Shown: positions 1-5,687 of the stretch, in pieces
Layout of the letters: every line of letters begins with the position of its first letter
Numbering within the stretch: the first letter of the stretch is position 1
Assembly (NCBI GenBank): GCA_903927685.1
Contig: CAIYOB010000442.1
Span: 1 to 6,596 of the forward strand
Origin: an uncultured Planctomycetaceae bacterium
GTDB taxonomy: Bacteria > Planctomycetota > Planctomycetia > Pirellulales > Pirellulaceae
DNA: 6,596 nucleotides
Reading direction: 5' to 3'
The notes under the pieces: model-generated
The model's database searches: none
What the model was told of the DNA's origin: nothing
Seen by the model: only the letters and a program-made list of their open reading frames with translations
Made by a program: the position numbers and the translations under genes

Positions 1-83
1 AGGAATCGCGTCGTATCCTCCCCTACGGACTTGCGGAGGATATCGAACACTCCCGACTTCAACATGGACTTCCTGGCTGCCAT
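1..83 (-). CDS. Start of an unidentified gene, cut by the window edge
   Basis: Only the first 27 codons are visible; the frame is open and runs off the left edge. The start is the ATG at 83-81, chosen because an almost ideal Shine-Dalgarno sequence (GGAGGAGG) ends six bases upstream. The peptide begins MAARKSMLKSGV and continues with a basic and hydrophobic mixture (FDILRKSVGED). It has no hydrophobic stretch like a signal peptide, so a cytoplasmic product is more likely than an exported one, although 27 residues are too few to be firm. It lies on the same strand as the large exported-protein gene, 201 bases downstream of its stop, so it could be a distal member of the same transcript or have its own promoter in the gap. 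I do not recognise the family. Confidence 0.7.
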   Translation of the reverse strand, partial: MAARKSMLKSGVFDILRKSVGEDTTRF

Positions 84-284
84 CTCACACCTCCTCCGGC
101 GACAATCCCGGTCAAGACAGCAGCATTCTCTCACACCACCTGGGTCAGATAGTGTCCTACCCCCCGCCATTTTCGCGAGTAGGGTCACAAGCTATGTTCT
201 GGTCCGCAGTGCCGGACAACCGATGTATTGGGTGATCCTGATGGTAATGATCCTCCTGCCCATGCCCGAACATGAAGTTTCCGG
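84..284. other. Intergenic gap between the large gene and the left-edge gene
   Basis: This 201-base stretch separates the TAG stop of the large gene from the next ATG. I see no GC-rich stem followed by a T-run in the minus-strand direction, so there is no convincing intrinsic terminator. There is also no convincing -35/-10 pair. Small repeats are present: AGGATCA occurs twice on the minus strand (254-248 and 239-233, 15 bases apart), and GGTGTGAGA occurs twice (137-129 and 91-83), the second copy overlapping the ribosome binding site. A five-base-pair inverted repeat (GTCCG/CGGAC) lies at 202-217 without a T-tract. The gap is too short and featureless to decide whether the left-edge gene is co-transcribed. 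Confidence 0.6.
90..97 (-). promoter_or_regulatory. Strong ribosome binding site for the left-edge gene
   Basis: On the minus strand the sequence reads GGAGGAGG, then the six-base spacer TGTGAG, then ATG. This matches the anti-Shine-Dalgarno sequence almost perfectly at ordinary spacing. It is the main reason for believing that the short frame running off the left edge is a real gene, and it fixes its start at 83. Confidence 0.75.
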
Positions 285-3200
285 CTACCGGTGCGCGCGG
301 ATACGGTAGATAAGGAGGCCCGGCGGAGCGACATCGGCGTGATGGTTGGTGATCCCTGTCGGTGGAGCGTTCGTATACACGTCAACCCAGCCCACGGGCG
401 ACTCGCCCCAGTTCGTTGCCCGTTCGAGGAACTGCCACGCGGCCGCCCCACCGATCCAGCGCAGGTTGACCACCGCACCCGTCGGCGCAGGGGCGGAAAC
501 AAAGCACAGGCAGGACTCGCTATCCCACGGATCGGTGTCTGCGCGGAACTCGGCAAGATTCGTGACGTCGTCGGAATCACTATCCGCCGCCGCGACGCCA
601 CATGTCGCGTCGCCAAACTTCGCAGTCTCCCATTGATCGTACATACCGTCGCGATCGGAGTCAGCTGTCGCATGGAGGTATTCACAGGCACCGCGATCGG
701 GCAAGGGTTCGCCGTCGGCATCGCCGTCGAGCGGTCGGACCTGACCGTAGTAATCCTCGACCATTTCCAGCCGGGCGGAGTCGATGCAAGGCGATCCGAG
801 GCTCAGCCGGTAGTCTCCCGCCCCGAAGTTCACGAAGAGGGGATCCTCGTCGATATCGGTGATACCGACGGCCGGGTGCGTGCAGTTCTCAGCCCACGTT
901 CCGTACCCGCTCGGCACGTTCTGACTGCCCGTCCCGTTGCCCACGATAATCGACCGGAGGACGCTTGCCGTGCGCTCCTCCACCCCGGGCGCGAATGGCG
1001 CAGTATTGTCGACCACCGTGCAGGATTCGAGCGTGGCGTCTTCGAGCAGCGCCCCACCCGCACTGCCCACAGCGGTGTTCGCCGCCACAATGCTGTTCTC
1101 GACGAGCGCCCCCGATGCCGCTACGCCGCCGCCCTGGGTCCCGGCGTGGTTGCCTCCCACCCAGCATCGACGCAGCGTCGCCCCCGCACCCTTCAATGCA
1201 ACGCCCCCGCCGTCACGGCCCGACTCGTTGTTTATGATGACACATCGCTCCACGAGCCCGCCCTCTTCAATCCATACCCCGCCCGCGGAGTTCTCCGACG
1301 TGCAGTCCCGTACAATCGCCTCACTCAGGATCGCCCCACCCGCAATCGACAATCCGCCGCCCGGCGCTGCGGCGGCATACCCGCGCCGCAACGTCACGCG
1401 CCGCAGCTGTGCACCAGCGGACAGCACCGCCACCTGTGCTTTGTAGTCCGCATCGAGAGTCGTGTTCGAGGCCGTCCCGAACCCGGTGACGAGGATCGCT
1501 TTTGCAACCGTGACGGAAGAGCTGACGGCAAACGTGCCGTTGCTGATCACCACTGTATCGCCCGGTTCTGCCGCATCCACGGCCGGCTGCACTGCGGTAG
1601 CCGCCTCCGCCCATGCACCAAACGGCCACTGCGGCGAGCCGCCGATTGCGGCGTAGTGAACCGGGCTGCGTTCAAAGCATCCGATGTCAACACCTGCCGC
1701 CGAGACACGGGGATAGCCATCGAGGTCCGCCGCCGCGGCCATCCATACCTGCGTTACACCCCTGTTGAGGCACACCGAGGAAGGCGCGAGATGGAAATCG
1801 CCATACCTTGAGAACTGCGGCGCGTTCGTAATATTGCCCGTCCCCGCGAACGATGGGGTACAGCACCATGTGGCCGTTCCCGGGGACAAGAACCAACCGA
1901 TGTCCTCGCCGTTGTAGTAAGCAATCGTGTTCCGCGCCGCGCCACCCTCATAGAACCGGATGCCGCCGGTCAGCCGTGCACTGTTGCTGACCACCGTGCA
2001 ACTCTCGACCAGCCCGCCCTGGCAGAGTTGTACGCCCCCGCCCTCGTCCGCGTGGTTGCCGACGATCAGCGAGTTGCGCACCTCGCAGCCTGTGCGCGCA
2101 TAGACGGCACCCCCCTGGCTGCCTGTGGCCGTATTGCCCGTGAACCGACAGCGATCAACGAGCCCGCCGGCTGCCGCGAAGAATACGCCGCCGCCGTATG
2201 ACGTTGCCGTGTTGCTCGCGACGACGCAGGCGCGCATCACGAAACCCGTGGCCGTGGCGAACACCCCAGCCCCGCTGTCCGCACGGCCGTTGCGCAGCGT
2301 CAGGTTGGAGATCGCGGCATCCGCCGTGACGAGGAAACAGCGGTTACTGCCCCGGCCGTCGACGACGGCAGCCGCACCCGGATCGGCACCCGCGACGAGG
2401 ATGCGCTTATCAACCGCAACATCGCCCACAGCCGCGTAGGCTCCGGAACGCATGAGGACTTCGTCGGCATGTCCCGCCGCGCTGACGGCCGCCTGCACGT
2501 TGGTTGCGGCTGTCGACCAACTGAGGTACGGCCAACTGTGCGAGCCCCCACCCCACACCAAGTGCTGCGGGCTGCGCTCGTAGGCTCCGAGGTCGGCCAC
2601 GGTTTCGGATTGGCGGGGATAGCCTTCAAGATCCCGCGCCACGGACATCCATGGCTGGTTCGTACCGGCATCAAGGCAGGGCGAAGAGGGTTGCAGGCGG
2701 AAATCGCCCGCCGCTGCATCGATCCAGAGCGGCGGCCCCGCTACTGCATTCGTACCCAGGGAAGGGGCGACGCAACTGGAGAATGTGCCCTCGCCGGTGC
2801 CGACATAGTTGCTACCCGATGTGTCGGCAAGGTTGTCGTAGATGATGCAGTTGCGGATCAGGCCGCCCGCATTCCGGTACGCACCGCCGCCCTGGATCGC
2901 GGAGTTGCCAACGATGGTGCAGTTCTCCATCAGTCCGCCCGGCAGGAAGAAGAGTACGCCTCCGCCGTCTCCGTTCTCCGGCAGGCTGTAGACGTGGCCC
3001 GCGCGGTTGTGCGCAAAGAGGCTGTTACGCACGGTCCCGCCCCAATAGACGAAGGCACCCCCGGCTTTCCGCGCAAGATTCGAGACGACCGTGCACCGGT
3101 CGACGGATCCGCCCTGGTCAAGGTAGATGCCGCCCGCGTCGTTCGTCTGCGCCACGTTGCTCGCAACCGTACTGTCGACGATCTCGCAGTTCCGGCCAAG

Positions 3201-5687
3201 GTAGACGCCACCCCCGTAATAGACAGCCGTGCAGGCGGTCACGAGGCAGTTCGACACCCTGCCACCCGTCATGAGGATCCCGCCGCCATGGCTGGCCATC
3301 CCGTTACGAACCGTGAACCCTGCGATGCAGGCCGATGTATGGGTCAGCATAACACACTGGCCCGTGTGCATCCCGTCGAGAATGGCCATGCGCGGGTTGG
3401 CGGCCTGGACTGTCAGCGGTGTGCCGATCACCACCGGCGTGCGCGTTCGGTACACACCGTTGCTCACCCAGACAACCGAGTTTGTACCCCCCGTATCGAT
3501 GGCGGCCTGCAGGTTTGTGGCGGCCATCGACCAGTTCGTGTAGGGGAAGGCATGCCCGCCATTCGTCGCCACGTAGAGCGCCGGATAGTAGGTCTTCACA
3601 TAAATCGCGTTGGTGAGCGTCTCGGCGCCCGCATTCATCCGCACGCTGAACGGAGCCGGTGCCGTCCACCCCGTGACACTGGCGAAGGCCAGCGCCTGCA
3701 TTCCTGTGGGAACACCGACGACAATCTGGTTATTCGTGCGCCAGACGCCGGGCTGGTATCCGCTAAGCTGCCACATCGCGCCGGAGGCTATCGCGCCGTC
3801 CGGCCCCAGCGTCACACGCACCGCTCCGCGCGTCGCGGCGTAGCGCCCAGTGGCCGTCATCATCCCGCCCGCCGGAATCGTCATAGCTTCGTTCGAAGGC
3901 GCGAGCCACCACGTGTTGCTCATTTGCGCAGACGGCAGATAGTAGACCGTCGCCGCACCAAACGACAATCCCGTTACCACCGCACCGCTCGTGTACCAGT
4001 TCTGCGTCACGCCGGTCACCGTCCACCGCGCCCCGTCGGCGACCGCCTCCGAGGGCTGCAAGAAGACTTGTGCGGAACCGTGCTGCAGGTACGTCGCCGT
4101 ATTGGTCGTCACGCCGCGGACGATGGTCACAGGTAAGTTCGACGGGCTTGACCATCCGGCCACCGCGTTGAACTGGACAGAGCCCGTCAACGCCGAATCG
4201 TATCCCTGCAGGGTAACGCCCGACCCGAACCAGGCGCTCGTCGAAGATGCGGTGACAAAACGCCAGAGGGCCGTGTTCGTCACCGCAGGCGGATCCAGGA
4301 AGGTGCGAAGACCGCCGGTCGCATGCGTAAACGTCCCGGTCACTACGACCGCCGCATCACCCACGACCGTCAAAATGTTTGTAGCCGCCGCGTCCCAGTT
4401 GGTCGTCGACTGGTAGGCCACGCGGACCAGCGCCCCGGCGGGAAGGTTCGACTCGATCGACCCGCTGGTCCTCCAGGGTCCGTAATCAACGTTCCAGGCC
4501 GCTCCCTCCGCCACCGCGCCCGCCGGCTGGATGAAGGCCTGTACCGCGCCAAGGGCGACGCTGTAGGTACCCGTGTAGGTGGCAGTCGCATCCTCGGGGA
4601 CAAGTAGCGCCTTCGCCGAAGGCGCGGTCCAGTTGGTGACGGCCTTGAACTCGACCGACCGGAATCCGGACCGGACGACAACACTCGTGCCGCTTGGCAG
4701 CCATGCGCCACCGTCGACGCGCCACGCAGCCCCTGCCTGCCGTGCGGCCAGAGGCTCCAGCGAGACCTGCAGGTGCCCCGTTGGCGGATCGTAGAGCACG
4801 TAGCGGCTGTCGGATATCCCGATGTTCCCGGCGTTGTCGTACGCCGCGCAATAGAAGCGGTAGAGGCCCCCGACCTCGCTCATCGTGAAATACTGGAGCA
4901 TCGATCCTTTGCCGATCAGGAACGGCCCACCCCACGCGCCGTCCTTGTAGACCTGCCCGTAGAATGTGAGGGGGTCGCGGTAGGCCGGATCGCTCCAGCC
5001 ATCGGAGGCCGAGGCGTGCAGCATGATACCGCCCCAGGGTTGGATCAGAGCGCTCGCGGGCGTGCTGTTGGAGGCGGCTGGCGAGACCATCGTCGCAACC
5101 GGCCAGTCCCTGACGCAGTCATCCATGCTTAGGATCTGCACCATCGGCCCCCCTGAGAATGCGATGGGGTCGTAGTTGATGTCGAGCCCGACTTTCTCGT
5201 AGCAGTACTCGACCAGGCCGTCGCAACGGAAATTGCCGGGTATGAAGTAGCCGAAGATATAGGCGTTCGGCCGCTTCCACTCGGTCGTGAAATTCCAATA
5301 ATACGCATGGAGCTGGTCAAGTGCGTGGTCGATGATCGCGTAGCGCGTGGACTTGCTCGGCGGGATCGTCCAATCCAGGTCGCCCCAGCTCCACGACTTT
5401 TCGGTTCGCCAGCCGAGAAAGCGGTCGCCTCCCACAAAATCCTGCGTGAACCGCTCAACCTTGACGGAATCGTCCAGGTCGCCGGTGGCATGGATCACGT
5501 ACTGCTCGTTACTGCGTCCGTCGTAGTGGTACAGCAGTCCCGCGTGCCAGACGAAGCTGAGGCCGCCCCAGGTCCCGACCACCTCGAACGCGCCATCCCG
5601 ATAGATTGCGTCGCCCATCTCCTGCGCGCAGGCGGCACCACCCGCTCCCAGCATCAGCAACACGAGAAGGAAAAGTCGTGCGTTCAT
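285..5687 (-). CDS. Giant exported protein: permuted NlpC/P60-like head, five beta repeats, three beta-helix units
   Basis: An uninterrupted 1,800-residue protein, roughly 185-190 kDa. The start is the ATG at 5687-5685: it follows GGAGG with a seven-base spacer and directly precedes a textbook signal peptide. Domain order by residue: 1-21 signal peptide; about 36-190 permuted NlpC/P60-like domain with His48 and Cys155; about 195-300 Ig/FN3-like; 304-698 five Trp-framed repeats; 702-1041, 1042-1343 and 1344-1673 three beta-helix units, each ending in a choice-of-anchor-Q-like module; 1674-1722 two Asp-rich calcium loops; 1727-1800 C-terminal beta domain. It must act outside the cytoplasm. Known families suggest that the head could cleave or transfer amide or ester groups on peptidoglycan peptides or lipids, and that the helices could bind polysaccharide or form a rigid shaft. 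Which substrate, and whether the head is active, is inference. No LPXTG, PEP-CTERM or autotransporter barrel is visible. The ATG overlaps the stop of the upstream HEAT-repeat gene. Confidence 0.93.
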   Translation of the reverse strand: MNARLFLLVLLMLGAGGAACAQEMGDAIYRDGAFEVVGTWGGLSFVWHAGLLYHYDGRSNEQYVIHATGDLDDSVKVERFTQDFVGGDRFLGWRTEKSWSWGDLDWTIPPSKSTRYAIIDHALDQLHAYYWNFTTEWKRPNAYIFGYFIPGNFRCDGLVEYCYEKVGLDINYDPIAFSGGPMVQILSMDDCVRDWPVATMVSPAASNSTPASALIQPWGGIMLHASASDGWSDPAYRDPLTFYGQVYKDGAWGGPFLIGKGSMLQYFTMSEVGGLYRFYCAAYDNAGNIGISDSRYVLYDPPTGHLQVSLEPLAARQAGAAWRVDGGAWLPSGTSVVVRSGFRSVEFKAVTNWTAPSAKALLVPEDATATYTGTYSVALGAVQAFIQPAGAVAEGAAWNVDYGPWRTSGSIESNLPAGALVRVAYQSTTNWDAAATNILTVVGDAAVVVTGTFTHATGGLRTFLDPPAVTNTALWRFVTASSTSAWFGSGVTLQGYDSALTGSVQFNAVAGWSSPSNLPVTIVRGVTTNTATYLQHGSAQVFLQPSEAVADGARWTVTGVTQNWYTSGAVVTGLSFGAATVYYLPSAQMSNTWWLAPSNEAMTIPAGGMMTATGRYAATRGAVRVTLGPDGAIASGAMWQLSGYQPGVWRTNNQIVVGVPTGMQALAFASVTGWTAPAPFSVRMNAGAETLTNAIYVKTYYPALYVATNGGHAFPYTNWSMAATNLQAAIDTGGTNSVVWVSNGVYRTRTPVVIGTPLTVQAANPRMAILDGMHTGQCVMLTHTSACIAGFTVRNGMASHGGGILMTGGRVSNCLVTACTAVYYGGGVYLGRNCEIVDSTVASNVAQTNDAGGIYLDQGGSVDRCTVVSNLARKAGGAFVYWGGTVRNSLFAHNRAGHVYSLPENGDGGGVLFFLPGGLMENCTIVGNSAIQGGGAYRNAGGLIRNCIIYDNLADTSGSNYVGTGEGTFSSCVAPSLGTNAVAGPPLWIDAAAGDFRLQPSSPCLDAGTNQPWMSVARDLEGYPRQSETVADLGAYERSPQHLVWGGGSHSWPYLSWSTAATNVQAAVSAAGHADEVLMRSGAYAAVGDVAVDKRILVAGADPGAAAVVDGRGSNRCFLVTADAAISNLTLRNGRADSGAGVFATATGFVMRACVVASNTATSYGGGVFFAAAGGLVDRCRFTGNTATGSQGGAVYARTGCEVRNSLIVGNHADEGGGVQLCQGGLVESCTVVSNSARLTGGIRFYEGGAARNTIAYYNGEDIGWFLSPGTATWCCTPSFAGTGNITNAPQFSRYGDFHLAPSSVCLNRGVTQVWMAAAADLDGYPRVSAAGVDIGCFERSPVHYAAIGGSPQWPFGAWAEAATAVQPAVDAAEPGDTVVISNGTFAVSSSVTVAKAILVTGFGTASNTTLDADYKAQVAVLSAGAQLRRVTLRRGYAAAAPGGGLSIAGGAILSEAIVRDCTSENSAGGVWIEEGGLVERCVIINNESGRDGGGVALKGAGATLRRCWVGGNHAGTQGGGVAASGALVENSIVAANTAVGSAGGALLEDATLESCTVVDNTAPFAPGVEERTASVLRSIIVGNGTGSQNVPSGYGTWAENCTHPAVGITDIDEDPLFVNFGAGDYRLSLGSPCIDSARLEMVEDYYGQVRPLDGDADGEPLPDRGACEYLHATADSDRDGMYDQWETAKFGDATCGVAAADSDSDDVTNLAEFRADTDPWDSESCLCFVSAPAPTGAVVNLRWIGGAAAWQFLERATNWGESPVGWVDVYTNAPPTGITNHHADVAPPGLLIYRIRAHR
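288..509 (-). other. C-terminal beta domain ending in YRIRAHR, residues ~1727-1800
   Basis: About 74 residues with the pattern V-x-L-x-W, then a Y/F-x-[VL]-E-R-A-T strand (WQFLERATNWG), W-V-D-V and a closing LLIYRIRAHR. This is the FN3-like layout seen at the ends of many large Kiritimatiellota, Lentisphaerota and Verrucomicrobiota exported proteins (v.L.W......y.ver.t.....W..v......YRi). There is no hydrophobic helix with a basic tail, no LPXTG and no terminal aromatic barrel signal. It may be a secretion or attachment domain, but that is inference. Confidence 0.5.
522..668 (-). other. Two EF-hand/thrombospondin-3-like Asp-rich calcium loops, residues 1674-1722
   Basis: The first loop is DSDRDGMYDQWE, with Asp1676, 1678, 1680 and 1684 and Glu1687 spaced as in DxDxDGxxDxxE calcium sites. 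The second is DSDSDDVTNLAEF, with Asp1702, 1704 and 1706, Asn1710 and Glu1713 at equivalent spacing. Paired loops of this kind commonly sit between the functional part and the C-terminal domain of exported proteins in PVC bacteria. They probably bind calcium and stiffen the linker after secretion. Confidence 0.75.
669..1658 (-). other. Beta-helix unit C with closing Q-type module, residues 1344-1673
   Basis: The third copy has the header HYAAIGGSPQWPFGAW and AATAVQPAVDAA. A cap follows (VVISNGTFAV, ILVTGFG, VTLRRGYAA), then about six coils with GGGL, GGVW, GGGV, GGGV and GGAL turns and strands such as RCVIINN, RCWVGGN, NSIVAAN, SCTVVDN and RSIIVGN. The closing module is GDYRLSLGSPCIDSA, then a longer insertion, D-G-D-A-D-G-E-P-L-P-D-R-G-A-C-E-Y. 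It therefore differs from A and B in both the linker and the D-A-G turn. It leads directly into the calcium loops. Role as for unit A. Confidence 0.8.
1659..2564 (-). other. Beta-helix unit B with closing Q-type module, residues 1042-1343
   Basis: This second copy begins straight after ERSPQ with the header HLVWGGGSHSWPYLSW and AATNVQAAV. It has about five coils; examples are ACVVASNTA, RCRFTGNTA followed by GGAVYA, NSLIVGNHA, and SCTVVSNSA. The closing module is GDFHLAPSSVCLNRG and VDIGCFERSPV, so the usual C-[LIV]-D-A-G has become C-L-N-R-G and the usual A-Y-E has become C-F-E. Units A and B share the sequence pattern W-M-x-x-A-x-D-L-[ED]-G-Y-P-R, which C lacks, suggesting that A and B are the closer pair. 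An adjacent Cys pair (1275-1276) precedes the closing module. Confidence 0.8.
2565..3584 (-). other. Beta-helix unit A with closing Q-type module, residues 702-1041
   Basis: The unit opens with a header (TNGGHAFPYTNWSMAATNLQAAI, residues ~708-730) followed by strands resembling the N-terminal cap of pectate-lyase-like proteins (VVWVSNGVYRT, LDGMHTGQCVML, IAGFTVRNG). About six coils of about 24-32 residues follow, each marked by a GG[GAI] turn, a second GG turn, and a C/S-x-V-x-x-N strand (RCTVVSN, NSLFAHN, NCTIVGN, NCIIYDN). It closes with GDFRLQPSSPCLDAG and, 24 residues on, a D-L-G-A-Y-E end (1032-1037), the signature of the choice-of-anchor Q domain. Such helices usually bind or cleave polysaccharides; no catalytic Asp/Lys set is recognisable, so binding or a structural role is favoured. 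Confidence 0.8.
3594..4778 (-). repeat. Five tandem Trp-framed protein repeats of ~78 residues (residues 304-698)
   Basis: Five consecutive units start at residues 304, 380, 458, 537 and 621 (DNA 4778-4551, 4550-4317, 4316-4080, 4079-3828 and 3827-3594), 76, 78, 79, 84 and 78 residues long. Each opens with G-x-(V/A/L)-x-x-x-(L/I)-x-P, continues with GA.W and a second Trp (AAWRVDGGAW, AAWNVDYGPW, ALWRF...SAW, ARWTV...QNW, AMWQL...GVW), then an S/T-G turn, and near its end has a third Trp motif (TNWTAP, TNWDAA, AGWSSP, NTWWLAP, TGWTAP). The layout suggests small beta-sandwich domains, PEGA-like in style, used as a stalk. Units three to five have diverged and carry insertions between the first two Trp. 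The repeats are clear; the fold and the role are inference. Confidence 0.8.
4788..5105 (-). other. Ig/FN3-like beta domain, residues ~195-300
   Basis: About 105 residues of alternating hydrophobic and polar strands follow the catalytic-type domain. The pattern includes a mid-domain aromatic strand (LTFYGQVYKDG) and a C-terminal YRFYCAAYDNAGNIG, which resembles the last strands of bacterial Ig or fibronectin type III folds (Y.F...A.D.aGN.g). Its position between the head and the repeat array suggests a spacer or presentation domain. The fold is inferred from the pattern only. Confidence 0.5.
5118..5582 (-). other. Permuted NlpC/P60-like (YiiX/YycO-type) domain, residues ~36-190
   Basis: Three motifs occur in the order expected of circularly permuted papain-fold NlpC/P60 enzymes, where His precedes Cys. 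First is FVWHAGLLYHYDG with His48, resembling the GHvGiY..dG strand, followed by YVIHATG (64-69), which resembles the usual V-I-[HE]-A strand. Second is a helix, RYAIIDHALDQLHAYYW (about 115-131), matching the R..ii.yA..q.G..Y signature that precedes the nucleophile in these proteins. Third is NFRCDGLVEYCYEKVGL (152-168), with Cys155 as likely nucleophile at the start of its helix, as in yCSglV.yaY...Gl. The stretch between His and Cys is about 107 residues. Family members act on cell-wall peptides, lipids or thioesters. An inactive binding version cannot be excluded, because the third polar residue of the active site is not identified. Confidence 0.65.
5625..5687 (-). other. Signal peptide, residues 1-21
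   Basis: The protein starts MNARLFLLVLLMLGAGGA: one arginine, then a leucine-rich hydrophobic core, then a small-residue region. The best signal peptidase I site is A-C-A before Gln22, which fits the AxA rule. Cys20 offers an alternative lipoprotein site, but the residues before it are G-A-A, lacking the usual Leu/Val/Ile at position -3, so lipidation is the weaker reading. Either way, export through Sec is well supported. Confidence 0.85.

Noticed and set aside
87..115. TTGACC at 115-110 (minus) as a -35 element for the left-edge gene
   Set aside because: At 17-base spacing the -10 position would fall on the ribosome binding site, which does not resemble a -10 element.
202..217. Inverted repeat GTCCG/CGGAC as a terminator of the giant gene
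   Set aside because: The stem is only five base pairs and no T-tract follows on the minus strand.
157..273. 38-codon minus-strand frame in the intergenic gap (ATG at 273 to TAG at 157)
   Set aside because: There is no ribosome binding site, and the composition is His/Asp/Gln-rich with no recognisable pattern, as expected of chance.
291..4136. Long plus-strand open frames opposite the giant gene (291-1811, 506 residues; 2469-4136, 555 residues)
   Set aside because: They are Arg/His/Pro-rich with no domain pattern, have no convincing ribosome binding sites, and lie opposite a gene whose protein has clear repeated domains. High GC makes stops rare in the antisense frames.
5625..5630. Lipoprotein cleavage before Cys20
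   Set aside because: The preceding residues G-A-A lack the Leu/Val/Ile expected at position -3, whereas A-C-A before Gln22 is a good signal peptidase I site. It remains possible but less likely.
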